This document shows positions 34,394 through 46,893 of a stretch of 64,000 nucleotides of DNA, in pieces. The stretch is from Humulus lupulus. Taxonomy: Eukaryota; Streptophyta; Magnoliopsida; Rosales; Cannabaceae. The stretch is taken from positions 109,716,358 to 109,780,357 of the forward strand of contig NC_084794.1 in NCBI RefSeq assembly GCF_963169125.1, written 5' to 3'. A program made the translations under genes and the position numbers. The notes under the pieces are model-generated. The model was not told the DNA's origin, did not search any database, and saw only the letters and a list, made by a program, of their open reading frames with translations. Position 1 is the first letter of the stretch; every line of letters starts with the position of its first letter.

Positions 34394-35944
34394 TGTAATG
34401 ACCCAACTATTTAAAAGACATTGGATCATTAAAACTACTAGACATAGTTACTACTTTGAAAATAATAATCACTTTATTAAAATTTAAAAAAAAAACAAAT
34501 ATTACAAAATAGAATGTAAAACATGGTATGGGTACCCATTGTTTAAAACATAAAAACATTGTTTGACAAAACATAAACTTTAAATATTAGTTGCGGAATT
34601 ACATCAGAACATAATTTTTTTAAAAGACTAAAATAACGTCATCCTCGATCGACACGCAGTCCACTCAGTCCGTTCATCCTCAACACACATGCCAAGCTTC
34701 CAAGAATCCTTCCGCCTCCATATCTAACTTCCTGCATCACACTAAAAAAATATAAAGGAATGAGCCTAATGCCCAGCAAGGAAAAACTACTAACACCATA
34801 AACATACACATAAAATCATATCATAACATATGCTATAAACATATCATAACATATACTAAAAACATATTATAACCTATACTATAAACATATTATAACATAT
34901 TCCATATAAGACTATACTAATAATGGCCATTATGACATGTGATAAACCATCTACGTCCCCTGTCTAATATTTGAGGTAGGGCAAATCATAACATAACATA
35001 TTAAAACATAAACTTATCATAACATATTATACATAACATAACATAAAAGCATAACATATCATTCAAACATACAAGATCTAGCCTATTTTCCTTACCAAAA
35101 CCAGGATATGAGAACAAATGCAGGACTTGGAACACTCCTAAACCAATAATAAGAATAGTAAGTATTTCTAAAGAGTAAAAAATAAATGTGGAAACTAAAC
35201 CTTCAAGACGAAACTTACCAAGAAAGAACTTAAGTTTTAAGAACCTAATCAAGAACCAATAACGAAAGTTAGGATCTGAATAAAAGAAACTAAGAAATCA
35301 AAAGAATTAAACTTAAGAATAAGGGTACCTTTGTTGATCTTAAGGATTAGCCTAACTCCAATACCGAAATACCCTAATCCTTATTTCCCAAGTGTTTGAT
35401 AAAGCTTTTTCTTTCCCAACCCAAGTGTATCACTCTTATGTTCTCACTAGCACCTTGGAGTATGATCACAATTGAAGAGTAAGTGAAAGGGCTGGGTACT
35501 AGCTCCTATTTATAGAGTTTGAGGAGTGAACTTATCCTATTAAAAAAATACTTAAATCCTCAAATAAACATGATTATGACAAGTGTCATGCTCCTAATGG
35601 TCTTGGAAGATTCTAGAGCTTTCTTGAACTTTCTTTTATTCAAACTATAATTAAATCATTAAATAAACATGCACACGACAAGTGTCATGATCTTAATAAT
35701 TCTATCTAAACCTTATAGTATAATAAATAACACACCTAGGACCAGCAATATTAACCAAACCTTATGTTGTAATTAATATTCTTAAACTATATGTTAAACT
35801 TATAAAATCCATAACTATTACTAGGAGTTTCCTACTAAATCCCGGTTTGAACCAAAATCCACGAAATCTAACATACTACAAACTAATACTAGATATTGCT
35901 ACTACTAGTATCTAACTAGCTAAGTAAAATTCTGGGACTCTACA
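34394..35944 (-). repeat. 5' LTR of the chromovirus
   Basis: It has the same ends as 27858-29495 and abuts the degenerate primer site. A minus-strand TATA box lies near 35510. It has one fewer unit of the TTTGAGGTAGG repeat than its partner. Confidence 0.9.
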
Positions 35945-36001
35945 TTTCTTTGGCTCACTATTCATCATTAAATTCTACTTTGAGATTTTGCACCCAAAAC
36001 A
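35945..36001 (+). repeat. Right remainder of the interrupted LTR that starts at 27066
   Basis: It begins with the duplicated TTTCT and continues TTGGCTCACTATTCATC to a possible LTR end CACCCAAAACA. I could not confirm a target duplication for this outer LTR. Confidence 0.45.
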
Positions 36002-37539
36002 ACTCTTCATTTATTATTTTATGCAAGTTGACGAAAAAACGAGTCAACTAAATTTTTTTATGTGACTTTATTTGGATATTAGATTTTACTAATGTAAAAT
36101 TTTGTAAGTGAAAATAATAGGAAGAAAGATTTAGAAAAATATTTTCTTAAAATTTTATAAAGATGTTTTTTTTTTTGAAAAAAAAAAGATGTTTTGATTA
36201 TTTTATAATTGTTAATTCTAGATTTTATAATATTATACTATATTCAACTTTATTTTTTCAAAAGAATTTCTCCATTTTTTATTTGAACGCAAATAAGAAA
36301 AATCATTTTGAATTTATTTTATTTCTAAAAATTGAAGAGCCAACATGGAATAAAAGCATAGAGTTTGTTTTTAACCTATCAATGACTATGAGACGAGAAA
36401 TAAATAATAATAATGAAAAATTATATCATTACTATATACTAAGGGACTATATACCCTTTTACTATCAAAACTCGTCCAAGCTTTTCAAATATTTCCAAAC
36501 TAATTCTTTTTTCTTTTTGTCTTTTAGCACAATATATGTTTTTGAATATATTATATGTTATATATTTTTTATTTCTTAATAATATTTATTTGTTATATTA
36601 ATATTATTAGTCATATAAATGACATTCTTATCTTTTTTTTTTCTTTTGTCTTTTAGTAATATTTTATGTATTGGTGAGTAAATTAACCTTTCATAATCAT
36701 TTCATAATATCAAATATAAAAAATTAAATATTCAATAATAATGTTTTAATCGCTATCCATAAATATTACAAAATTAAAAAAATCTTATCAATACAAACAA
36801 TATTAATTTTATGGAAATATAAATTATATTAAAAAGTTAATAATATAAAAATGCATGTATTAATATAATTTATTTTTTAATAATACATAAAAACAAGTAA
36901 TAATTTATATATATTTAATGAGAATGTAGAAAATGAATTGAGAAAATAAGGTACATTTTCTTTTCTAAATTTTAATTTCTAAAATGTAAAGGATGGCATA
37001 TATTAAATTTTGACTTATTGAAATATTGTATATTTTAGGTGAAAAACAATAAATGATTAACTAATTATTAAATTATAATTGTTTATTCTTAATTATATAT
37101 GTTATTAATTATTTTTTATACATTCAACAAACAAAACAACAATTAGATTAAAGTCTAATAAAAATCCAATAGTTAGAAAAAAGAAAAGAAAAAAAGTCAT
37201 TGTGAATTTGTTTGGGTTTAAAATATTTTAAGACAAATTATTAAAATTTGATTCAAATAAAATTTTAAATTTATAGATTAATTAGATTTTTTAATTTATT
37301 AAATTGAAACTAATATAGGTATTTTTTTCAAAAAAAAAACTTTACTATATATTAGGACATAAACAAAATATTAAAATTTATGCTAATAATATTAAGAAAA
37401 AAAAAAGGCAGATGTGACCACCACTAGTGTATATATAAGTGTATAACTATAACTTTTTATAAGAAAAGTTTATAAATAAGAACAAAATTACAATAGTACT
37501 AATCATATACCCAATCAATAGTGCACTATTAGTTATTGA
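36002..37539. other. AT-rich non-coding sequence
   Basis: Very AT-rich with long T and A runs. One open frame of 138 codons (36163-36579) has a Phe/Tyr/Asn/Lys composition that follows from base composition and shows no motif. Confidence 0.5.
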
Positions 37540-37950
37540 GAGGAGCTATGGTAGTACTACTTTTTTGGATGCATCGATGGGATTATTTTTAGTTTTTGGT
37601 ATGTAATTAAGTTATAATCTTAATTTTTTATATCACAATGTATATTATAGTTATTCAAAATCATACATTTTCAAGAAATTTTGAATAATTTATTATGCTA
37701 AAAATGGTGTTTAAAACAACTTATTTTTCTAGTGTATAAAAGAAAGAAAAATATGTGTATAATAGATTGTTTGAACACTATTTTCAGCATAGTAAATTAT
37801 TTGGAATTTCCTAAAAACATATAGGAGATTCTAAATAATTACAATATATATTGTTATATTAAAACAATTTGGGTTATAACTTATACACTGAGTATGAGAA
37901 ATAAAAAATAATTGCACTAGTACATCCAAAAGAGTGGTCCTACCACTACT
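37540..37950. mobile_element. Foldback MITE, nearly full-length palindrome
   Basis: The left half can pair with the right half through most of its length: GCTATGGTAGTACTACTTT opposes GTAGTGGTAGGACCACTCT, and AATAATTTATTATGCTAAAA opposes AATAATTTACTATGCTGAAA, about a centre near 37735. It is non-coding. The ends and part of the interior resemble the MITE at 25660-25934. Confidence 0.65.
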
Positions 37951-39395
37951 ACAAAATAGGGTTTTCTCCACGATTGTTTTTCCTTAATACATTGTGGTTT
38001 TTGGGAGTAATGTGAACCGCAGTATATTCGACTGCAGAGAAAAGTTCACGAAAAACCGCAGTGAAATTTTTTTTATATATATATAATTATTTTTGTTTTC
38101 TTTTCATATATATTTTCATTTCGGATAAAATATTTTTTTATTCCAATAGAATTATATTAATAATACTATATTCAATACCAAATTATATTTAAATTTTTTA
38201 ATATAAAATATCATATTTTATATAACTAAATTTTATAGAATAATATAACATCTAACATATTATTATATATCTAGTTTTATAAATTATTATCTTAATAAAC
38301 ATAATGTATAAAATTAAAAGTAAGAAAAACATCCACATATCATTACTAATTAAAAGATGTCATTTATATATATATATATATATAAAAGTAGTTTGGTATA
38401 CATACATAAGAAAAATTAATAAGAACATACAAATTATGGGTCCAGAATTATGGTCATCCCCCGCATCATCACAAACACCAACATCCAATGTCGGCTAAAA
38501 TAATAATAAATGTAAATGTTATATGATTAAAATCCAAAGATAGTAGTGATAATATTTTAGGTAGTTCGTTCTTACTTAACAATCTAAGGAATGAAATATA
38601 TTTGGCTTCATCTATCCATAGTCATCATCTATTTGGCTATAAGATCCACCATATTATTTTTACTATCATCATTTCCAATTGAAAGATGTTCGGTGTCAAA
38701 AAGTCTGTATAACTGTCATGAATTTTGGTGCATGCTTTCCCAAATGCATCTGTAGAATCAATTACACATATTACATATTCAAAAACATTTTCAATTAATA
38801 ATATAACATATCATAAAAAAAATTGGGCAGAGTTTCCTTTGTTTCTATAACATATCCCAAATTATGAGTACCTATAAATTCAATTCAAACAAACACACAA
38901 CAATCAATATGCATAATTTTCTCCATAAACCACCGCAGTACACAGAATTGACAGAACCTACTTCACTAAGACACACATGTTCTTAATCTTCTGTTATCTC
39001 CACAACACACAATCTCATCTAAGAATTTACTTCACTACGGATGAATATCTAATATATTCAAACTTTTCTAACAATAGTTTGTATAATATCAAAAAGAAAA
39101 ATAAAACATTAAGTAGTAATTATTACTCACCTTCAAAATTATTCTTCAACAATTTCAACACACTTCAATTTCAAACAAGTAAATATATTTCCTGCAATAA
39201 AATTTTAAACAATAATTAGTAAATACGGTAATTGGTATGATTTAGAGTATTCAAAATTACATATTAAATTAAAACAAATAAACTCAAATTTTAACTAGTA
39301 ACTTTCTAATAAATTAGTTAAACGACTAAAACTTAATTTACTAAACATAATTACAAAATTAGTGATAAATTATTAATTAAATTGGATTCCTAAAA
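37944..39395. other. CACTA-like terminus and unassigned AT-rich sequence
   Basis: CACTACTACAAAATAGGG at 37944 followed by repeated CCGCAGT/TGTGGTTTTT motifs (37985-38070) resembles a CACTA transposon end with subterminal repeats. A related CACCGCAGT occurs near 38932. The other end was not identified. The rest is AT-rich without genes, including a TA microsatellite near 38365-38385. Confidence 0.4.
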
Positions 39396-39580
39396 TAATT
39401 GCTACAACAAAAAAGGCCATTTGTGTCAGTTTCTAACTGCCACAATTGAGTTTTGCGTCAGTTTTAAATGTGACGCGGAATCCTATGACGCAAATGCTAG
39501 GTGTTTGCGTCAGTGGAGAACTGTCACAAATCTGGCATTTGTGGCAGTTCTCCAATGACGCAAACGCCTAGCTTTTGCGC
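39396..39580 (+). mobile_element. Left terminus of a CACTA transposon
   Basis: GCTACAACAAAAAAGGCC resembles the CACTACAA...AAAAGGCC end with the first bases altered. Dense subterminal repeats in both orientations follow: TTTGCGTCAGT, ATGACGCAAA and CTGTCACAAATC. This is the usual binding-site arrangement of CACTA ends. It is probably the left end of the CACTA element whose gene fragments lie at 41142-60528. Confidence 0.6.
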
Positions 39581-39678
39581 CAGTAGCAGTAGCAGTAACA
39601 GTGGCATCGGCAATGGCAGTGGCAGTGGCAGTGGTAGTAGCAGTAGCAATGGCAGTAGTAGTAGTAGTAGCAGTAGCA
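39581..39678. repeat. AGCAGT/GGCAGT microsatellite at an LTR edge
   Basis: About 98 bases of AGTAGC, GGCAGT and AGTAGT units. The Tekay-like LTRs have a short AGTAGCAGTAG tract close to the same end, so the repeat may have grown from it. The poly-Ser/Gly open frame across it is not a gene. Confidence 0.7.
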
Positions 39679-41141
39679 TTTTAGCAAAGTGGTTTAAACA
39701 AATTCAAGTGTGCAAAAACGTGTTTAAAATATCAGTGTATGCCGATATATCGCAGCTATAAGAGCCAATATATTGCCTATGATTGATACGGAAAACACGT
39801 CGACTTCGCACGAATGAAACCACGGAAGCTCAAGGCATAGGTAGGGGCGATATATCGCCTAGGGTAGGTGATATATCGGCTCTTGGAGCAATTTTTGAAA
39901 CTTTGTGGATTTGAACTAGAAAAAACTCTCAATAACTTTGACTCATTCCTGAATGTCTTTGACTGAGTTCTGGGCATCTGTTGAGCGAAAAATGTATTTT
40001 TAATAATTTATTTATTCATTTTAAAAGGAGTTAGTTTCACTCCTTGAACTCTATAAATAAGACCCTTCACTCAGCCATTTTATTCATCATTCAAGCACAG
40101 TTCAGAGCCTCCAAGCTGCTAAGTTCATTCTAGAGAGAAACACTAGGGTTTTGGGGTTAAAGCTTTCAAATCTAAAGCTTTTCTAAACACTTGGGAAGTA
40201 AGCTTTTGTGTGATTTCGGTGTTTGAGGTATAGATCGAAGCTCTAAGCTATCTAAGGTACCGTTAATCTTCAGATTTAGTCCATTTCCATTATTCTTATT
40301 CTTTTCTTTTATTTCAAAACCTAACTCGTTATTATGACTTTTGGTTAGGTGTTTGAGTTTCTTGAAACTTAAGGTCTTCGCTAAGTTACTATTTTTATGG
40401 TTTAGATCTTCTATTCATCTTCTTTCTCTAGAGGACTTATGGTTTCTTTATGTTTGGTTTTAGGTGCTTCCAATCCCACTCTTGTCTCCAATATCCCAGT
40501 TTTTGGTAAGGAAAATTAGGTAGTTTAGTTTATGTTTAGTATGACCTAACATTTCAGGTTGCCACCCCTGTATAAGCACTTATCTTTTTATTATATCTAA
40601 CTTGTTATTATGATCTATGACCTATAGTTACGATTATGACTTATGACCTATGATTATGACTTAGGCTATGATATGACCTATGGTTTTGTGATGTGACATG
40701 ATTAGTATAAATATATTTTTTTGTTATGACTCTTGTGTAATTTAGGATACATTGATTAAATGATTATATGACTAACTCTTGTTTGTATTTTCCTTATTGG
40801 GCTTAGAAGCTCATCCCTTATGATATTGTTATTTCAGGCAATTAATGATAGAAAGGTCGGTGGCGAGGGGGACCTAGGAGCTTCGTGATGTACTCGTGGG
40901 GACCATATAGTCGAGGAAGATCAAGCGGGCCTATTTATTTATTTTTATTGAAAAAAATGTGTTCTTTTGAAATTTTATTTAAATGATGCTCATTTTAATA
41001 TGTTAAAGACAAATATTTTATTTTTGTAAAACCATGGATCCATATATTTATTTTCAAGTTTTTATTCAATAAAAGAGCAATATTTATGAATATAATCTAA
41101 TGTTGTGTTCTCAATAATTTATGAGAAATTAGGGTGTTACA
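39679..41141 (+). repeat. Plus-strand LTR of the Tekay-like family, truncated at left
   Basis: This is the reverse complement of much of 20302-22000, including the CGATATATCG cluster (39743-39878), the promoter text GAACTCTATAAATAAGACC with TATAAATA at 40052-40059, GGTAAGGAAAATTAGG at 40505 and the conserved TTGGGCTTAGAAGCTC block near 40800. It ends GGGTGTTACA at 41141. The first few hundred bases of the family LTR are missing. No internal region adjoins it. Confidence 0.7.
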
Positions 41142-41307
41142 TAGCTCCATCTGTAGAAACCGATCGAAGAGATTTTTAGCACATGCTTCATTGGTTCCTG
41201 CATTAGTGGACACTAAAGCGGGATGCATGAAAGTGTACATGTGGTTCAACCCCTTCGTTTGTACTAAATCATCGAGCAAGCTACATATAATTAAAAAAGT
41301 CAATAAG
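41142..41307 (-). pseudogene. CACTA transposon gene fragment
   Basis: The minus strand gives LLDDLVQTKGLNHMYTFMHP, then LFDRFLQMEL, preceded by a splice-acceptor-like AATTATATGTAG. The text resembles the region just before the Ulp1-type peptidase domain found in the second gene of plant CACTA elements. The upstream exon is at 48231-48463 on the other side of the LINE. It is cut at 41141 by the LTR. Family assignment is from recall and moderate. Confidence 0.45.
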
Positions 41308-41364
41308 CTATTGAATTTCATTTTTTTTATAAATCATGTATGTGTATTGCTCATCAAATCACAT

Positions 41365-44300
41365 TTACAACCTACCAGCACTTTTAAAAGCCTGAAAAAG
41401 TTTATATTTTTTAGAACTTTTCAAACTAAAGAAAATCCTCCTGTCTAGTCTTTTCACTTTCTGTAAAATTGAATGTTTCATAGCAACTCTTTGATTCCAA
41501 TACGCTTCATTGCAATTTCTCCAAAGTGCATAAACCAGACCTGTCATTGTTGCAGCCGACACTTGCTTTTGAAACTTGCTCATTCACGCCTTTTCTATCT
41601 TTCTAAGTAGCAGTAGCAGCCTGGCATTTTGCACCCTCCATCCTAACCAATGTTTCAATTCTTCTAGACAACTGGTACTCAGACAATAATCAAAGAAAAG
41701 ATGATTGTTGTCTCTTCGGCAGTCCCACAAATGCAACAATCTTTATCTGGACTAATATTATATCTATATAATCTCTCTTTTGTATGTAATCTATTCAACA
41801 CAGCCAGTCATTCAATAAAACTATGCTTGGGAATATTCAATCTACACCAAATTACCTCCTGCAATCTCAGTCTGTCATGGGAAGATAGTAAAGCATTGTA
41901 TCCTTGCGTTATTTGATATGTACATGTCATTAGATGATGAAATTGAGGTGAGCCTCTGAATTTGTTCTTCACACTCACTACATGCTGCCAATACCAGCTA
42001 CCATTGTTTGGAGCTTCATAGCTCCACCAATCTTTGTCACCCAAGTACACACTATGAATCCACTTCACCTACAAATTACCTTGCTTGGTAGCAATGGACC
42101 AAACATATTTTCCAATTGCAGCAATATTCCACTGAATTGTTCTTCTAAATCCCAAACCACCCTCTATTTTTGGTTTACAAACCTCATCCCATGAGACAAG
42201 GCCAGGGGTGTCATATTCGGCCACCCCTTTTGTAACGCCCTACTTCCTTAGAGTCGTTACTAAGTGAGTTTAAAACGTGCTTTTAACTCACTAATCGAGG
42301 TTTTAAGACAAAAGTGAAATTAAATCATAAACAGAGTCATAAACTTTAAAAATTAATACCATTTACTGAAAAACCACAAAGCGTTACACATCTGGGATCC
42401 CAAAATACTATTTAGAAATATTTACAACTTAAAACACAATCAGAGTCAGCTAAGCGACAAAATTTAGGTTTTGTACAATCATCTCCCAAAACTACCCCTG
42501 GCCGTGGCAGCTAGGCAGGCCAAACATGTATGCGTCGCTTCACGCTCTTTGTACTAATGGTTGGTCGACTTTCCCCTTGCCCTTACCTGCACCACAGAGC
42601 ACCTGTGAGCCGAAGCCCAGCAAGAAAACCCTCACAAGCAGATAACATATGCATATCAAACATCTAACATATAAATAAACCATCATCAGGCTATCCACAT
42701 ATGGCCATGCCATCCCAGGCGCTTTACCAGGCCCTGGGTTCACGGTCCACACCATGAGGATATCCCAGGTATCCTTTAGGGTCTCACCCTGGCAATTCGC
42801 ACTCCGCGTGCTAAACGCTGCTCCCGGCCCCTTGCCGCACTCGGCCTTGCACTCCAAGTGCTTAATGTTGTTCCCGACCCCTTGCCGTTCTAGGCCTTCG
42901 ACGTTCCCGGCCCTCGCCGTCCAATCACACATATACACACATAGCATAATAAAGAAAATACTTAACATGAATAAACTTAATCAAAGGGCTATGCCCTGCA
43001 ACATAATCATATCGGGCCATGCCCTGCACACAAGCTCTACGGGTACAGCAGTTTTCTTACCTGTGTCCCGAGCTTTCCAAGCACCGATGTCCCGAGCACA
43101 GTTCTCTAGTCTGAGCCTCACTGAATCCCTAGTCACAACGCATTGAGAATATTCATCCATCAAGTTCTAACCCATTAAATAACTTCGAGCCATGATTATA
43201 ATCTCCGGGACCTTGAGTTCTATCAATCCGGGTTATAGAATCCATCTCGAGCCTTAACCTTTGAGTTCCCAAGCCTAAACACACTTTAAAGCCCAAAAAT
43301 TCACTAAGAGTCGTGACCCCATGAGGCCATGCCGCGGCCCACCCCCAAACCCGAGAGCCACTCCAGAGCAGGGCAGGCACGCCGCGGCCTGCCCTTCTTC
43401 CAGGCCACCAAAATGCTTCGAAGGGCCGCAGCTCAGCAAAAACAATGTTGCGGCCCGACCCTTCTAACCCAGAAAAATCCTTTATTTTTGCCACAGAAAC
43501 CCATCCAATTAACCCCAAAATCAACGCAACAACTCAAGCTAATCATCACAGAGGTTATACTATGGATTCAACAACAAAACCCAATAAGAATTCAAGTTCA
43601 AAGCCTCATCAAACTCAAGAATGATCCATCACCCCAATACACATGCAAAATCTAAGAAAACCAACAGCTACTCAAAACAATTCACTGAGATTAAAGCTTA
43701 CCTTAAGGTGAAGTGATTCCCTAAACCAGTTCCCTAAGCTCCAAGCCTCAAGCTCCCAAAATCCCAGCTGAATTCCTTTGTCTTGACTAGTTTCCACCAA
43801 AGTTTCCCTTGCTAAGACTTAGAGAAAATAAAGAGAGAGAAGAGGAAGTGCTTGGGTCGGTTTCTCCACGTTTCTAAGTGTTTCCTGAATTTTTTTTTAT
43901 TTAACTTAAGCTTCTAAGGTTACCTCAAAGCTCGGGGTGCCAAAAATGTCCCCGAGGGCAAAATAGTAAATTTCCCCAATTTTCCCTCCTAAACATTCTA
44001 ACCTCAAATATATCTCCAAATATTTATTTTCATAACCCGATAACCCCATAAAACATCTAACACCCGAGATACCCCTCGACTCGTCCCGAGTGAGATACTC
44101 AACCCCGTTGTGACTTTCTGGCTAACAGCTCCCGGGGATTGTCTCGGATCATGCTACACAAATATATCACAATTATTACATTTATGCCCTCATTGGGCTA
44201 AAATTACAAACATAACCCTAACATCCAAACGGGGCCCACATGCATATTTAATTCAGCTAACACATGCATCTCTAATCACGTATTCACATAAATTCACATA

Positions 44301-46893
44301 TTATAGCAATAATTCACTTATTGCCCTCCAGGCACACTAATTAAGGCCCTAAGCCTTATTAGCGAATTTGGGTCGTTACAACTTTCCATAAAAAAGCACA
44401 ACACACCACATTCACTTTATGAAGCACTTTCTTGGACAATACCATTATTTGAGCCCAATATGCATGAATGGTGATGAGAACCGAGTTGATTATTGTCACT
44501 CTCCCAACATAGGAGAGATTTCGAGTACTCCACACCCTGATTCTTTGCACCATCTTTTCTATTATGATCTCACTTTCAGCTGCTGATAACCGCTTGGAAC
44601 ATATGGGAATTCCCAAGTATCGAAACGGTAAAGCATTTCTTATAAAACCTTATGCATCCACCAATCTTTGTACCTCTTCTTCCTTCATGCCACAATAATA
44701 AATGGGTGATTTAGCTGCACTTGGAAATAAACCAGAAGTCTGAGAAAAAAGTTTGAGCCCTTGTAGCATAAGATACTTGACTTGTAATCACCATGACTAA
44801 ATAACAACACATCATCCACAAAGCATAGATGATTGAGTTTCATATCAGCACACCTTTCATGAAACTTAAACTCATTTTTTTGGCCCACTTTACTCATTAT
44901 CCTTGACAAATATTCCATGCCAAGAACAAAAAGAAAAGGCAGCATTGGATCACCTTGGCGTAACCCCCTCTTGGCTTCAAAGAAACCATGCATGGTACCA
45001 TTGAACATAAGGCTAAATCGAGGCGTTCTAATGCAAATCATTACCAGCTGAATAAACTTCTTAGGAAAGGCAAAAGCTTTCAACATCTCTTCAATGAACC
45101 CCCATTCAATTGTATCATATGCCTTCCTCAAACCCATCTTAATCATACAATTGGCCTTAGCATTCTTTCTTCCATAGTGCCTAACCAAGTCTTGACAGAC
45201 CATGATGTTATAGGCAATGAATTGCCCCTTCACAAAACCACTCTGATTCTGAGCTACAAAAACTGGTAACACTGATCTTAATCTTGCACAAATCATTTTA
45301 GTAGCAACTTTATAAAGAACATGACAACAAGGGTGAAAGTCACTTACTGATTCAGGACATTTACTCTTAGGAATAAGAGTAAGTGTTGTTGAGTTGAGTT
45401 CTTTTAGCAACTTCCCCGAATGGAAAAAGGATAGCACAACTTCACACACTTCATTTCCAACTAGGTCCCAATTATCTCGGTAGAAATAGCTACTGAACCC
45501 ATCTGGCCCAGGGGTTTTATGTCCAGGAATACTAAATATTTCCTCTTTGACCTCCTCCTTGGTATAGTTCTACACCATTAGTCCTTGTTGTTGCTCATTC
45601 AGAATTATACCATGGGAGACTAGACTAGTAAATACCAATTTCCTCTCAACCATTTTAGAACCTAGAAGGTCTTTATAAAAAATCAAGAAAGCATCACTTA
45701 CTTGATCTTGTTTCTCCACCCACCCACTTCCCCTCCATATCCGTTATTGAAGAAATTCTATTTCTAGCACTTCTAGCCCGAAGACTTGCATGGAAGATGG
45801 CAATGTTAGTATCACCTTCTTTAACCCAATTCAATTCAGCCTTTTGATGGAAAAAGGATATGTAGGCCTTATGCACCACGTTATACTCTTGCCTTGCTTC
45901 TTTTTCATCTTCAATCAACTGCTCACAAAAAGGTTGTTGCTAGATTGCCTCCTGCAGTTGCATTATTTTCTGTTGAGCTTGCAAATCCTTTGCTTGAATA
46001 TCCCCTACATTATGCTTATTAAACTCTTTCAATGCCAACTTCAATTTCTTAAGCTTGCTAATCACCTTGTACATAGGGGTTCCCACTGTATTCTCCTTCC
46101 AATTCTGCTCCAATAGCTCTCTAAAACCTGGAGTCTGTTGCTACATCCTGAAAAATTTAAACGGTCTTTTCCCCAAGTTCAAATCCGGATAAATAGTCAA
46201 AACCGTAGGACTATGATCAAAATTTCCTTTAGCTAGAAACACTACCTTCACTGTGATGTATTTTTTCAACCAAGCTTGATTCGCTAAAACTCTATCAATT
46301 TTTTAATACACCCTATCCTCCTTCTCCTGTTTATTGTTCTAAGTGAAAAAACAATCCGAGTATTTCACATCTTCGAGTTTACCATATTTCACACACTCTC
46401 AAAGCGCCACTGATTTATGCACTTTCACCCTTCTACAAATCCTTTCATCCACACTCAGTATATCATTAAAATCCCCTAGAACAATCCAAGGACTCTGAAC
46501 CCCGAGTACCAGCCCCCTCAAATCTTTCCATAACTCTTCTCTCCCAACTTCTTCATTGAAAGCATATACAAATGTAACTAAAAACTTATCATTACCAGTT
46601 ATTGTACTTACTTCCAAATGAATCAATTGGCTCGTGCACAAGCCTATGTTAACAACAAACATGTTCAGATTCTAGCTTAACATGATTCTCCCTCCTGGAT
46701 GCCAAGCATTATTAGTAGAGAAACACCATCCCGAAAACAGGTTATTATACACAGCTCCCAAACAAGGAGCCTTTATTTTAGTTTCAAGAAGACCGACCAA
46801 TCCAACTCCAAGCTTAGAAATTAATTTCTTAACCTCTAATTGTTTGTTTGGAATGTTGATCCCCCTGACATTCCAGCGAACAATTATATCCAT
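41365..46893 (-). pseudogene. LINE ORF2: endonuclease, reverse transcriptase, zinc-binding C-terminus
   Basis: The start is taken at MDIIVRWNVRGIN (ATG at 46893). The APE-type endonuclease has WNVRGIN, VGLLETKIK and, at 46399-46662, WIVLGDFNDIL. Reverse transcriptase is at 44685-45449 with [22 protein letters not shown] and the active site FVDDVLLFS. The first catalytic Asp, usually in a KVDLRKAYD motif, is Gly here ([10 protein letters not shown]), so the enzyme would be dead even without the stops. 44359-44616 continues the domain to FLWK, where the solo LTR interrupts it. The frame resumes at 42230 with a PGLVSWDEVC segment and the zf-RVT-like region at 41808-42068 (DWWSYEAPNNGSWYWQHV), ending near 41365. 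Several stops and frameshifts are present. Confidence 0.85.
42231..44380 (-). repeat. Solo LTR inserted in the LINE reverse transcriptase
   Basis: It starts TGTAACGCCC and ends GGGTCGTTACA, with the same ends as family A (1490-4006). Read on the minus strand the flanks are AAAGT and AAAGG, a 5-bp target duplication with one change; removing the LTR and one copy rejoins the LINE frame. It contains two exact GCCGCGGC palindromes (43331-43338, 43381-43388), a GGTAAG site (minus strand, 43056-43061) and the conserved block at about 42585-42630. With no internal region, it is the product of LTR-LTR recombination. Frames inside it are not genes. Confidence 0.9.

Larger units (their letters stand above)
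27858..35944 (-). mobile_element. Complete but decayed Tekay-type chromovirus (Ty3/gypsy)
   Basis: Two LTRs (27858-29495 and 34394-35944) enclose 4.9 kb, bounded by the duplication TTTCT (27853-27857 and 35945-35949). All coding is on the minus strand in the order gag, zinc knuckles, protease, reverse transcriptase/RNase H, integrase, chromodomain-like end, which is the Ty3/gypsy order. The C-terminal SIVKVLWRNSSEREAMWELE segment is typical of the Tekay/Del clade. Stops and frameshifts occur in every domain, so it is inactive. Confidence 0.9.

Noticed and set aside
36163..36579. 138-codon frame rich in Phe, Tyr, Asn and Lys
   Set aside because: Composition follows AT-rich DNA; no motif and no neighbouring gene signals.
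39501..39761. Ser/Gly-rich frame
   Set aside because: Spans a CACTA end and a microsatellite; not coding.
42540..43524. Frames of 120-142 codons in the solo LTR
   Set aside because: Repeat-derived; no motif, and the LTR is an insertion in a LINE.
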